From an uncultured Collinsella sp. (GTDB lineage Bacteria; Actinomycetota; Coriobacteriia; Coriobacteriales; Coriobacteriaceae), in contig CAUFXK010000002.1 of assembly GCA_959596495.1 (NCBI GenBank), positions 1 through 57,368 of the forward strand: 57,368 nt of DNA, read 5' to 3'. Position numbers and translations under genes: made by a program. Shown in pieces: positions 43,534-51,510 of this stretch (within the stretch, counting starts at the first letter, position 1; each line of letters opens with the position of its first letter). The notes beneath the pieces are model-generated. The model had not been told where the DNA came from, made no database searches, and saw nothing but the letters and a program-made list of their open reading frames with translations.

Positions 43534-44229
43534 CTAGAGCTCCGCACCCCCAAGGCGATGCGCGATGCTATCGCAGGCCAAGGCGCCCACGACGGTCTTG
43601 GCGTCTTCGATCTTGCCGTCGAGCACAGCGTCGATCAGCTCGTGCAGCGGCACCAGGTCCACGTTGACAAACTCGTCATCGTCGGGGTTGGGCGCATCAA
43701 ACTCGAGCTTGGTAGCCAAGTAGATGTGGATGATCTCATCGCAAAAACCGCAGGACGTGACAATCGACGTCAAAAAGCGAATACGACCAGCCCTAAAGCC
43801 CGTCTCCTCATGCAGTTCGCGCTTGGCGCAATCGAGCGGGTCCTCGCCTGGATCGAGCTTGCCGGCGGGAATCTCGACCGTCACACGGTCGATGGCGGTG
43901 CGGTACTGACGCACCAGTACGATCTTGCCGCTCTCGGTCAGCGCCACAACGGCCGCCGCACCCGGATGGCGAACGATATCGCGGGCGCTGCGGCGACCGT
44001 TGGGCAGCTCAACCTCAAGACGGTGGACGTCGAGGATCTTGCCCTTCCAGGCGCACTCCTCCGAAAGAATCTTCTCGTGCAGCTCGGCATCGTGCGGGTC
44101 ATCGTCGCCCAGCACCAGCGCCGGCTCGTCAGCGACCTCGCCACCAGGTTCGCCCTCGGCGTGCCCATACACGCGGCTGTCCTCCTCGACGATCTGCGCA
44201 TCCACGAGCTCTTCGTTCTTTTCGTCCAT
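43534..44229 (-). CDS. Nudix hydrolase, ADP-ribose pyrophosphatase-like
   Basis: 231 residues. The first 85 are acidic and variable; the Nudix domain follows, with the box GKLDPGEDPLDCAKRELHEETGF and upstream VRQYRTAIDRVTVEIPAGK, the arrangement of ADP-ribose pyrophosphatases. The late Pro/Tyr specificity residues cannot be judged with certainty. The ATG at 44229 fits the GAGAGGA site; an ATG nine bases upstream is too close. It lies 21 nt downstream of purD. Confidence 0.85.
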   Translation of the reverse strand: MDEKNEELVDAQIVEEDSRVYGHAEGEPGGEVADEPALVLGDDDPHDAELHEKILSEECAWKGKILDVHRLEVELPNGRRSARDIVRHPGAAAVVALTESGKIVLVRQYRTAIDRVTVEIPAGKLDPGEDPLDCAKRELHEETGFRAGRIRFLTSIVTSCGFCDEIIHIYLATKLEFDAPNPDDDEFVNVDLVPLHELIDAVLDGKIEDAKTVVGALACDSIAHRLGGAEL

Positions 44230-44250
44230 CCGTCTCATTCCTCTCGGACT

Positions 44251-45555
44251 TTAGGCATCCCAGGCGTCGCGGCCGCGCAGCGCGCGCAGGCCGATGTCGT
44301 GACGCAGGGTCTTACCCTCAAAATCAATCTTCTCGCAGGCCTCGTAGGCAAGGTTGCGAGCGTTCTCGAACGTGTCGCCCAGAGCGGTCACGGCAAGCAC
44401 GCGACCACCATTGGTCAAGAGCTGGCCGTTCACCACAGCAGTGCCCGCGTGGTACACGGTCACGTTCTCCATGGCCTCGGCATCGGTGATACCGGCGATG
44501 ACCTTGCCCCTCTCGTAGCTGCCGGGATAGCCCGCACTCGTCAGGACAACGGCCACGGCCCACTCGTCGCGCCAGTCGAGCTCAATCTGATCGAGCTCAC
44601 AGTTGGCGCAGGCCAGCATGATCTCAACCAGGTCGTTCTTAAGGCGCGGCAGCACGACCTGCGTCTCGGGGTCGCCAAAGCGGGCATTGAACTCCAGCAC
44701 CTTGGGGCCGGCGGGCGTGAGCATAAAGCCGCCGTACAGGCAGCCGCGGTAGTCGATGCCCTCGGCAGCAAGCTCGGCAACGGTCTGCTCCATGACCTTC
44801 ACCATGGTGGCGTGCTCCTCGTCGGTCACGATGGGCACCGGGCTGTAGACACCCATGCCGCCGGTGTTGGGGCCCTTGTCGCCCTCGAGCGCGCGCTTGT
44901 GGTCCTGCGAGGTGGCCATGGGGCGCACGGTCTTGCCGTCGGTAAAGGCCAAAAGCGAGCACTCGGGGCCGGTCAGCATCTCCTCGATAACCACGGTGTT
45001 GCCGGCATCGCCAAAGGTGCCGCCAAAGCACTCGCGCACGGCCTCCTCGGCCTGCTCAAGTTCGGTCGCCACGATAACGCCCTTGCCCGCGGCAAGGCCG
45101 TCGGCCTTGACGACCAGCGGAGCGCCCTGCTCACGCACATAAGCAAGAGCCGAAGCCTCGTCGGTAAACGAGCCGTAGGCTGCCGTCGGAATGCCCGCGC
45201 GCTCCATGAGCTGCTTGGAGAACAGCTTAGAGCCCTCCATCTGGGCGCCCTCGGCACCCGGGCCAAAGCAGGGAATACCCACCGCGCGCACGGCGTCGGC
45301 CACGCCCGCCACGAGCGGAGCCTCGGGGCCAATTACCACGAGTCCGCATCCGTGGCTCTGCGCAAACGCCGCCACGGCCGCAGGATCGCAGTCGTCGAGA
45401 ACAACGTTCTCGCCGCAGCTCGCGGTGCCGCCGTTGCCCGGCGCGATGTAGAGCTTGCCGGCGCGCGGTGATGCTGCGAGCTTAGCTGCCAAAGCATGCT
45501 CACGGCCGCCGCTGCCCAACAACAGGATGTCGATGGTTTGAGTGTCCGCCTTCAA
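44251..45555 (-). CDS. purD: phosphoribosylamine-glycine ligase
   Basis: Second step of purine synthesis, ATP-dependent joining of glycine to phosphoribosylamine. 434 residues of the ATP-grasp family: IDILLLGSGGREHALAAKL, FGPGAEGAQMEGSKLFSKQ, VVKADGLAAGKGVIVA, SLLAFTDGKTVRPMATSQDH and NTGGMGVYSP. The start is a TTG at 45555, chosen because GGAGG lies six bases before it and the family begins right there; the frame continues 56 codons upstream without similarity. Followed by the Nudix gene. Confidence 0.93.
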   Translation of the reverse strand: MKADTQTIDILLLGSGGREHALAAKLAASPRAGKLYIAPGNGGTASCGENVVLDDCDPAAVAAFAQSHGCGLVVIGPEAPLVAGVADAVRAVGIPCFGPGAEGAQMEGSKLFSKQLMERAGIPTAAYGSFTDEASALAYVREQGAPLVVKADGLAAGKGVIVATELEQAEEAVRECFGGTFGDAGNTVVIEEMLTGPECSLLAFTDGKTVRPMATSQDHKRALEGDKGPNTGGMGVYSPVPIVTDEEHATMVKVMEQTVAELAAEGIDYRGCLYGGFMLTPAGPKVLEFNARFGDPETQVVLPRLKNDLVEIMLACANCELDQIELDWRDEWAVAVVLTSAGYPGSYERGKVIAGITDAEAMENVTVYHAGTAVVNGQLLTNGGRVLAVTALGDTFENARNLAYEACEKIDFEGKTLRHDIGLRALRGRDAWDA

Positions 45556-45609
45556 GGGTGCCTCCTCTATGGATGAATGGCCCGCTCCGCGCGAGCCCTT
45601 TGCAAGCAA

Positions 45610-45651
45610 ATATACCCCTCGGCCGCCCGCTTGGGCTGCAAAGGGGTATAT
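45610..45651. terminator. hairpin between purA and purD
   Basis: A 10-bp perfect stem, ATATACCCCT (45610-45619) with AGGGGTATAT (45642-45651), about 20 nt after the purA stop. A T-poor tail makes it a weak terminator or a leader structure of purD. Confidence 0.5.
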
Positions 45652-45673
45652 CGCAATAACCAAATAGTCCCGA

Positions 45674-46960
45674 TTACTTCCAGAATCGGTTGATGATCTG
45701 CTCGCGACCGGCGCCGACGCCAATGAACGTCACGCGGGTGTGTGCCAGATCCTCGATAAACGCCACGTAGTCCTGAGCCTCCTGCGGCAGCTCATCAAAG
45801 CTGCGGCAACCGGTGATGTCGCACTTCCAGCCGGGGAGCTCCTCGTAGATGGGCTTGGCATGCTCAAAGCGCACCTGATGCTCGGGCACGCTGGTGTAGC
45901 GCTCGCCATCGACGTCGTAGGCCACGCACACCTTGATGGTGTCGAAGGCCGAAAGCACGTCGAGCTTAGTCAGGGCGATATCGGTGAGGCCGTTGACGCG
46001 TGAGGCGTAGTTGGCGATGGGGCCGTCGAACCAGCCGCAGCGACGACGGCGACCGGTGGTCACACCGTACTCATAGCCCTCCTCGGTCAGCGTGTGACCG
46101 GCCTCGGACTCATAGGAAAGCTCGGTGGGCATGGGGCCCGAACCGACGCGGGTGATATAGGCCTTCATGACGCCCAGCACGCGGTCGACGTTCTTCATGC
46201 CCACGCCGGAGCCGGTGATGGCGCCGCCGGCGGTGCAGTTGGAAGACGTCACGTACGGATAGGTGCCGTGGTCGATGTCGAGCAACGTCGCCTGGGCGCC
46301 CTCAAACAGCAGGTCCTTGCCCTCATCGATCATGTTGTTGAGCAGCAGGCTCGTCTCGGTGATGTAGGGGCGCAGGCGCTCGGCCATCGGCAGGTACTCG
46401 TCGCAAATCTGGTCCACGGTGTAGGTGGGCAGGTTGTAGATGAGCTCGAGCTCGGGGTTCACGCGGGCGAGAGCGGTCTCCAGCTTGTCGCGGAATAGCG
46501 TCTCGTCCAGCATATCCTGCATGCGCAGGCCAATGCGGGCCATCTTGTCCTGATAGCACGGACCGATACCGCGCTTGGTGGTACCGATGTTCTTCTTGCC
46601 GAGCTTCTGCTCAAAGGCGCCATCCAGGTCGATGTGGTACGGCATGATGACATGCGCGTTGCCGCTAATCTTGAGGTTCTTGGTGGTGATGCCGTCGGCC
46701 TCGAACATGTCGATCTCCTCAAGGACAACCTTGGGGTTGACGACGCAGCCGTTACCGATCACCGACACATGGTCGGAATACATGATGCCGGAGGGCACCT
46801 GGTGCAGGCCGTACTTCTTGCCGTTGACGACGATGGTGTGGCCGGCGTTGTTGCCGCCCGAGTAGCGCACGACGGCATCGAAGTCGCCGGCGACCAGGTC
46901 GCAGATCTTACCCTTGCCCTCATCGCCCCACTGGGCACCGACCAAAACGGTTGACGGCAT
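45674..46960 (-). CDS. purA: adenylosuccinate synthetase
   Basis: Joins IMP and aspartate with GTP on the way to AMP. 428 residues, the family norm. The P-loop-like VGAQWGDEGKGKICDLV is at the N terminus with catalytic Asp13-equivalent; NAGHTIVVNGKKYGLHQVPSG contains the second catalytic His region; GPCYQDKMARIGLR and TTGRRRRCGWFD complete the active site. AAGGAG precedes the ATG. It lies 93 nt after dnaB. Confidence 0.96.
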   Translation of the reverse strand: MPSTVLVGAQWGDEGKGKICDLVAGDFDAVVRYSGGNNAGHTIVVNGKKYGLHQVPSGIMYSDHVSVIGNGCVVNPKVVLEEIDMFEADGITTKNLKISGNAHVIMPYHIDLDGAFEQKLGKKNIGTTKRGIGPCYQDKMARIGLRMQDMLDETLFRDKLETALARVNPELELIYNLPTYTVDQICDEYLPMAERLRPYITETSLLLNNMIDEGKDLLFEGAQATLLDIDHGTYPYVTSSNCTAGGAITGSGVGMKNVDRVLGVMKAYITRVGSGPMPTELSYESEAGHTLTEEGYEYGVTTGRRRRCGWFDGPIANYASRVNGLTDIALTKLDVLSAFDTIKVCVAYDVDGERYTSVPEHQVRFEHAKPIYEELPGWKCDITGCRSFDELPQEAQDYVAFIEDLAHTRVTFIGVGAGREQIINRFWK

Positions 46961-47053
46961 GTTTACTCCTTACATTCATGGACTGTCTACGCGCCACGCC
47001 GGCACGCAGAAGCACAAAACATTCCCAGTATACCCGTGCAACGGGCGCCTGTC

Positions 47054-48445
47054 CTACTCCTCGGCATGTGCCCCATCAAGCTCATAGAACTTAGTGGATG
47101 CCGGCAGGAACATCAGGTCGACGTCGCCAATCGGGCCCGAACGGTTCTTGGCCACGACGATACGCGTAACGCCCTCGTCGGGTCGATCGTCGCGCGAAGC
47201 CTCGGCCTCATCGGCGGAGCGGTCCAAGAACATAACGATGTCGGCGTCCTGCTCGATGGATCCCGATTCACGCAGGTCGGACAGCTGCGGGCGCTTGCCG
47301 GTACGGGACTCGACCTGACGCGACAGCTGCGACAGCGCGATCAGCGGAATCTTGAGCTCCTTGGCCATAATCTTCAGACCTCGCGACATCTCGGAGACCT
47401 CGACGGTACGGCTCTCGGAGCGACGTCCCGGTGGAGGACTCACCAGCTGCAGGTAGTCCAAGATGATGATGGCCTTCTCCTTGTTGTGGAGCATGCGGCG
47501 GCTCTTAGCGCGGATCTCGGTCACCGTGGTGCCGGGCGTATCGTCAATCAGAATGTCGAGCTTAGACAAGGTCTGCGTGGCCTCGTTGATATTGGCCCAC
47601 TGCTCGGGGCTAATGCGGCCCGTACGGAAGTCGCTGATCGAGATCATGGCGTAGGCGCAAATCAGGCGCTGGGCAATTTCCTTGCCCGACATCTCTAGCG
47701 AAAAGAAGCCGACGGTATAGCCCGCAGCGGCGGCATTCAGCGCCAGGTTCAGAGCGAATGACGTCTTACCCACGGCGGGGCGGGCGCCGATAATGATGAG
47801 CTGACCCTCGCGGAAACCCATAAGCATGCGGTCGAGTGACGGGAAGCCGGTGGGCACGCCCGCGGCCTGTCCACCGGCCTTACACACTTCCTCGGCCTCG
47901 TTATAGGCCTCGACCATAAACTCGGTCAGTGTCTTATAGCTCGACTTAACCTCGCGCGCCGTGACCTTGAGCAGCTTGCTCTCGGCCAGCTCCACGACCT
48001 CTTTGGTGTCGGTAGGGGCGTTATAGGCCAGCGCGTTGATCTCGTTGGTGGCACCGATCAGCTCGCGCAGCATCGAGTCGCGGCGGACGATGGCGGCATG
48101 GTGCTGCCAGTTCACGAGCGATAGGGTCTGACCCATCAGCTCCAAAATGTAGGCCTCGCCGCCCACGGCATCAAGCTTGTTGATGCTGCGCAGGTAATCG
48201 ATCAGCGAGATAGAGTCGATGGGAATGCGGCTGTTGTACATATCGACCATCGCGGTGTAGATGGTCTTATGAATGGGCCGGTAAAAGTCATCGGGCTGCA
48301 GCTCGACTTGGGCCTCCTCGACCACCTCGGGCGATAGCAGCATGGCGGCCAGTACATTGGCCTCTGCATCTTGGTTTTGAGGGAGACCCAACTTGGAGCC
48401 ACGGTCCTCGACCGTCAGTCCCGTCTCCCTTTCGTCATATGCCAT
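47054..48445 (-). CDS. dnaB: replicative DNA helicase
   Basis: Hexameric 5'-3' helicase of the replication fork. 463 residues: the N-terminal domain (PQNQDAEANVLAAML, about 22-125), a linker, and the RecA-like domain with Walker A IIGARPAVGKTSFALNLA (about 205), the Walker B region IIILDYLQLV and the arginine-finger region KNRSGPIG. No intein. The ATG at 48445 has GAGGA upstream. It follows the ribosomal protein cluster, the order seen in many bacteria. Confidence 0.95.
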   Translation of the reverse strand: MAYDERETGLTVEDRGSKLGLPQNQDAEANVLAAMLLSPEVVEEAQVELQPDDFYRPIHKTIYTAMVDMYNSRIPIDSISLIDYLRSINKLDAVGGEAYILELMGQTLSLVNWQHHAAIVRRDSMLRELIGATNEINALAYNAPTDTKEVVELAESKLLKVTAREVKSSYKTLTEFMVEAYNEAEEVCKAGGQAAGVPTGFPSLDRMLMGFREGQLIIIGARPAVGKTSFALNLALNAAAAGYTVGFFSLEMSGKEIAQRLICAYAMISISDFRTGRISPEQWANINEATQTLSKLDILIDDTPGTTVTEIRAKSRRMLHNKEKAIIILDYLQLVSPPPGRRSESRTVEVSEMSRGLKIMAKELKIPLIALSQLSRQVESRTGKRPQLSDLRESGSIEQDADIVMFLDRSADEAEASRDDRPDEGVTRIVVAKNRSGPIGDVDLMFLPASTKFYELDGAHAEE

Positions 48446-48604
48446 GAGCATCCTCATTCATATCGCTTGCGAGCATCCATAGTATCAGCCACGGTCCCAA
48501 AACGGGCCGCGCCCCGGCAATCATCACCGAACGAAACGGATGAACGGTCCCGCATTTGGGACTTCACCACAACGCCCGCATGGCGCTCGCTGAGCGTTGA
48601 AAAC

Positions 48605-48640
48605 AAAAGGGCGCCCTGGTCTCCCAGAGTGCCCTTCTTA
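48605..48640 (-). terminator. terminator of the rpsF-rplI operon
   Basis: AAGGGC (48607-48612) pairs with GCCCTT (48631-48636), and the inner CTGG pairs with CCAG. On the minus strand TTTTGTTTTC follows. It separates rplI from dnaB. Confidence 0.7.
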
Positions 48641-48668
48641 GAACAAGATTGTTGCGTTGCAGCAAATG

Positions 48669-49208
48669 CTACTCGGCAGCAGCCTCAGTCTCGACCTCGG
48701 CGGTCTCGGCCTCGGCGACCTCAGCGGTCTCCTCAGCCTCAGCCTCGGCAGCGAGCTCCTCAGCGGTAACGCCAACGAGAACGACAACCTCGGCCTTGAT
48801 CTCGCGGTACAGCGAGATGGCAACGGTGTGGGCACCGGCAACCTTGATGGGCTTACCGAGCTCGACGCGCTTGCGGTCGATGTCCATACCGAGCTGAGCC
48901 TTGATGGCGTCAGCGATCATAGCGGCGGTAACGGAGCCAAAGAGGATGCCCTCGTCGCCAACCTTGACGTCAACGGTGACCGTCTTGCCCTCGAAGGCAG
49001 CCTTGGTCTCGTTGGCGGTAGCCAGACGGACGGCCTCGCGGTTGGCGATGTTGTTGCGACGCTCGTCAAGCTGCTTGAGGTTGCCCTTGGTGGCGGCAAC
49101 AGCGAGCTTCTTGGGGAACAGGAAGTTCTCAGCGTAACCCTGAGCGACCTCTACGACGTCACCCTCGCCGCCCTTGCCCTTGATCTCATCGAGAAGAATA
49201 ACCTTCAT
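48669..49208 (-). CDS. rplI: 50S ribosomal protein L9 with acidic tail
   Basis: Binds 23S rRNA near the L1 stalk and helps hold the reading frame. 179 residues. The normal two-domain L9 (MKVILLDEIKGKGGEGDVVE ... LYREIKAEVVVLV) covers about 146; the rest is a Glu/Ala-rich tail (AEELAAEAEAEETAEVAEAE and on). Last gene of the rpsF-ssb-rpsR-rplI unit, 15 nt after rpsR. Confidence 0.95.
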   Translation of the reverse strand: MKVILLDEIKGKGGEGDVVEVAQGYAENFLFPKKLAVAATKGNLKQLDERRNNIANREAVRLATANETKAAFEGKTVTVDVKVGDEGILFGSVTAAMIADAIKAQLGMDIDRKRVELGKPIKVAGAHTVAISLYREIKAEVVVLVGVTAEELAAEAEAEETAEVAEAETAEVETEAAAE

Positions 49209-49223
49209 GATGCGTCTCCCTTC

Positions 49224-49490
49224 TTAGCCGCGGTCGCGGTTGCCACGAGAGGAAACCACGGGGACGGTGTACGGCAGGAGAGCCATCTCGCGGGCGCGCT
49301 TGATGGCGTTGGCGATGTCATGCTGATGCTGCGTGCAAGCGCCAGTGACGCGACGGGGCTTGATTTTGCCACGGTCGGTCATGTACTTACGGAGAAGCTG
49401 AGTGTCCTTATAGTCGATGAACTCAGTGTTCTCCTTGCAGAACTGGCAGTACTTACGACGCGGCTGACGTGCAGAAAAATCATTAGCCAT
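49224..49490 (-). CDS. rpsR: 30S ribosomal protein S18
   Basis: 88 residues. Pairs with S6 on 16S rRNA. Conserved RRKYCQFCKE, IDYKDTQLLRKYMTDRGKI and the RRVTGACTQHQHDIANAIKRAR block. The two cysteines (CQFC) are of the zinc-ribbon-bearing type seen in some S18 copies, although only one pair is clear. ATG 49490 has AAAGG upstream. Same operon as ssb and rplI. Confidence 0.95.
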   Translation of the reverse strand: MANDFSARQPRRKYCQFCKENTEFIDYKDTQLLRKYMTDRGKIKPRRVTGACTQHQHDIANAIKRAREMALLPYTVPVVSSRGNRDRG

Positions 49491-49562
49491 GTCAAAATAC
49501 CTTTCATTTGGCAACTTCGGCGAACCGAAGCCGCCTCTCACTCAAAAATAGGTGAACAACCC

Positions 49563-50015
49563 TTAGAACGGGATGTCCTCATCGTAGACGTCGACCGCGG
49601 GCGGCGTAGCCACGGGTGCGGCAGGACGTGCTGCGGGCGCGGGAGCTGCGGGGGCGTAACCGCCCTGATCGTAGCCACCCTGGCCACCGCGGGAGCTCAT
49701 AAACTCGATCTCATCGACGATGACCTCAAGCTTGCTCCGGCGCTGACCGTCGCGCTCCCAAGAGCTGTAGCGCAGCTTGCCCTCGATCGCGACCTTGTTT
49801 CCCTTTGCCAGGAAACGGCTCACGGCCTCGGCGCGCGTGCCGAACATAGTGCAGTCGACAAAGTTGGGATAGTCCTCCCACTCGCCAGTCTGCGGGTTGC
49901 GGCGACGATCGTTCACGGCGACGCCAAAGGACAGAACCTGGGTTCCGCCGGCGGTGGCGCGCAGCTCGGGATCACGCGTGAGGTTACCGGTGATGTTCAC
50001 TCGATTGATGCTCAT
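49563..50015 (-). CDS. ssb: single-stranded DNA-binding protein
   Basis: 150 residues. The OB fold covers about 1-108 (SINRVNITGNLTRDPELRAT, RRRNPQTGEWEDYPNFVDC, GNKVAIEGKLRYSSWERDGQ). A Gly/Gln and Ala/Pro linker leads to the acidic tip DEDIPF that docks replication and repair proteins. The gene lies between rpsF and rpsR, as in most bacteria. Confidence 0.96.
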   Translation of the reverse strand: MSINRVNITGNLTRDPELRATAGGTQVLSFGVAVNDRRRNPQTGEWEDYPNFVDCTMFGTRAEAVSRFLAKGNKVAIEGKLRYSSWERDGQRRSKLEVIVDEIEFMSSRGGQGGYDQGGYAPAAPAPAARPAAPVATPPAVDVYDEDIPF

Positions 50016-50063
50016 AACTCACTACTTCCTCTTGGGGCACAAGCCCAGTCCAAAACGACAGTC

Positions 50064-50357
50064 TTACTCCTGGTCGTCGCGACGGACGATCATGTGACGG
50101 ACCACAGCGTCGGTGATGCGCAGGACGCGATCAAGCTCGGCGATCTGGGTAGGATCTGCGTGGAAGTTGATGAGGGTGTAGTCACCATCGGTGAGGTCGT
50201 TGATCTCGTAGGCGAGCTTGCGCTTGCCCCACTCGTCAACGGAGTCGACCTTGCCAGCGCCCTCAGCGATCGTGGTATCGATACGCTTCATAACAGCGAG
50301 ACGAGTCTCGGGGTCGAGCGACGGGTCAACAAAGAACAGCAGTTCATAAGCCTTCAT
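50064..50357 (-). CDS. rpsF: 30S ribosomal protein S6
   Basis: 97 residues: YELLFFVDPSLDPETRLAV, DSVDEWGKRKLAYEINDLTDGDY and a C terminus MIVRRDDQE. No long glutamate tail. The start ATG 50357 has AGAGGAGGTG seven bases before it; the longer frame is leader. First gene of the operon, with a hairpin just upstream that may be its autoregulatory site. Confidence 0.96.
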   Translation of the reverse strand: MKAYELLFFVDPSLDPETRLAVMKRIDTTIAEGAGKVDSVDEWGKRKLAYEINDLTDGDYTLINFHADPTQIAELDRVLRITDAVVRHMIVRRDDQE

Positions 50358-50383
50358 ATTGTCACCTCCTCTGGGCAAATGTG

Positions 50384-50412
50384 GCTTCAGGTCGTGAAGG
50401 TGCGCCTGAAGC
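50384..50412 (-). promoter_or_regulatory. leader hairpin of rpsF, candidate S6:S18 autoregulatory site
   Basis: On the minus strand GCTTCAGG pairs with CCTGAAGC (8 bp) around CGCACCTTCACGA, 27 nt upstream of the rpsF ATG. Many bacteria carry an S6:S18-binding structure at this place; I cannot confirm the consensus bases. Confidence 0.4.
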
Positions 50413-50806
50413 AGGAAAAGACTTGGTAATAATATCTTTCAACCTCCCAGGCTGCAAGAATATGCAGCTACAACCTCATGACCTCCACATATGTCCATAC
50501 TCACACGGCACTTCATGCGTCTTCCAACCAAATGCTGACCAAATGCTTGACGGATCTGTGGACAAGATACGGCGCCACGGGGACAAACCAAATCAAACTG
50601 CAGGTCAGCAATTGCAAGGCTGTGGTCGCAAAATGCATACCAGTGGCTCACAACACCGTTCAAAGATTTTTAAAATTGCTGCCACGTCGTTTATAAATAC
50701 CTATTTTGAACAATTTGCTGCATGCTGCCATGCTGGTCAGAGCCCGTTTTTGGCCTCCTAGATCCCGTCACGAAGCCAAGCGTTTCAAAAAATGCCAAGT
50801 TTTCTG
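50413..50806. other. gene-free stretch between rpsF and tRNA-Ser
   Basis: Open frames exist on both strands, but none has a ribosome-binding site, codon bias or similarity I recognise. AT-rich sequence near 50640-50720 probably holds the rpsF promoter on the minus strand; I find no clearly spaced -35/-10. Confidence 0.45.
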
Positions 50807-50807
50807 T

Positions 50808-50835
50808 TTGCACTTTGCGATTCCTCGTGTATACT
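50808..50835 (+). promoter_or_regulatory. tRNA-Ser promoter
   Basis: TTGCAC (50808-50813) and TATACT (50830-50835), 16 nt apart, 16 nt upstream of the tRNA 5' end. Confidence 0.65.
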
Positions 50836-50851
50836 GACTTTCGCATTTAAC

Positions 50852-50942
50852 GGAGAGTTGTCCGAGTGGCCGAAGGAGCACGATTGGAAATCGTGTAGGC
50901 GTCAAAAGCGTCTCCAGGGTTCAAATCCCTGACTCTCCGCCA
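50852..50942 (+). tRNA. tRNA-Ser (anticodon GGA)
   Basis: Acceptor stem GGAGAGT pairs with ACTCTCC, followed by G and an encoded CCA (50940-50942). The anticodon loop reads TTGGAAA with GGA. The long variable arm (GTAGGCGTCAAAAGCGTCTCC) is typical of a class II tRNA. Confidence 0.95.
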
Positions 50943-50951
50943 GTTAATTCC

Positions 50952-50981
50952 AAAGCAGGCCTTTGAGCCTGCTTTGTTTTT
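50952..50981 (+). terminator. terminator between the two tRNA-Ser genes
   Basis: AAAGCAGGC (50952-50960) pairs with GCCTGCTTT (50967-50975); GTTTTT follows. Confidence 0.8.
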
Positions 50982-50990
50982 ACCCCACGC

Positions 50991-51081
50991 GGAGGGGTGG
51001 CAGAGTGGTTGAATGCGGCGGTCTCGAAAACCGTTTGGCCTGTATAAGGTCACGAGGGTTCGAATCCCTCCTCCTCCGCCA
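50991..51081 (+). tRNA. tRNA-Ser (anticodon CGA)
   Basis: GGAGGGG pairs with CTCCTCC (one G-T), then G and encoded CCA (51079-51081). The anticodon loop TCTCGAAA carries CGA. It has a long variable arm. The 3' 25 bases before the final A recur inverted at 51147-51171. Confidence 0.95.
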
Positions 51082-51092
51082 TTTTGGTTGAG

Positions 51093-51119
51093 AAAGCTCC
51101 CGGGAATGGGGGCTTTTTT
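51093..51119 (+). terminator. terminator after tRNA-Ser (CGA)
   Basis: AAAGCTCCC (51093-51101) pairs with GGGGGCTTT (51108-51116), one T-G, running into TTTTTT. Confidence 0.8.
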
Positions 51120-51146
51120 GTTTTGATTCCCCTAACAAACAAATAC

Positions 51147-51286
51147 GGCGGAGGAGGAGGGATTCGAACCCGCCAGGGCGCAAAGCGTAAAGAAAACGCG
51201 CCAGCGGCGCGTTTTTAGCGCAGCGCGGTCGGCGTAAGCCGACCGAATAAATTTTGAGCTCCGCTCAAAATTTGGACATCCCTCCT
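51147..51286. repeat. tRNA-Ser-derived, cloverleaf-like element
   Basis: It begins with a 25-base exact inverted copy of the tRNA-Ser (CGA) 3' end (51147-51171 against 51056-51080). A closing helix AGGAGGGAT (51155-51163) with ATCCCTCCT (51278-51286) encloses three perfect hairpins: AAAACGCGCC-agc-GGCGCGTTTT (51193-51215), GGTCGGC-gtaa-GCCGACC (51227-51244) and AAATTTTGAGC-tcc-GCTCAAAATTT (51249-51273). No coding frame. Possibly a scar of integration or a small mobile element. Confidence 0.65.
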
Positions 51287-51329
51287 ATTCAGCCACGTCC
51301 CCCATTGCTTTCGATTTCACCTTGAATCT

Positions 51330-51396
51330 CAAACATGTACATCACCCTCCAAAAACGACATTTTTCGGCATCTTTGGAGGCTGATGTACATGTTTG
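51330..51396. repeat. 24-nt inverted repeat with 19-nt loop
   Basis: CAAACATGTACATCA-C-CCTCCAAA (51330-51353) pairs with TTTGGAGG-C-TGATGTACATGTTTG (51373-51396), interrupted only by a C-C mismatch. The loop is AACGACATTTTTCGGCATC. It lies 115 nt upstream of the TRIC-family gene. Confidence 0.7.
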
Positions 51397-51510
51397 GTAC
51401 CCATGACCGTTCCCAGTCCCTACCGTTTGCCGAGCAATAGGGTCTCAATCGCCGCCAACCATGTACTATGTACGGGCATTGTTCAAACCCGAGAATCAAA
51501 GGACCTCATC

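Noticed and set aside
43462..45471. A 669-codon plus-strand open frame
   Set aside because: Antisense to the Nudix and purD genes; shadow composition.
45556..45723. N-terminal extension of PurD
   Set aside because: The family start coincides with a TTG preceded by GGAGG; the extension crosses the purA-purD hairpin.
50381..50761. A 126-residue plus-strand frame between rpsF and tRNA-Ser
   Set aside because: No start signals or similarity; it overlaps the rpsF leader hairpin.
51147..51171. A complete third tRNA-Ser on the minus strand
   Set aside because: Only the 3' T-arm and acceptor part is present; no anticodon arm or 5' acceptor strand follows.
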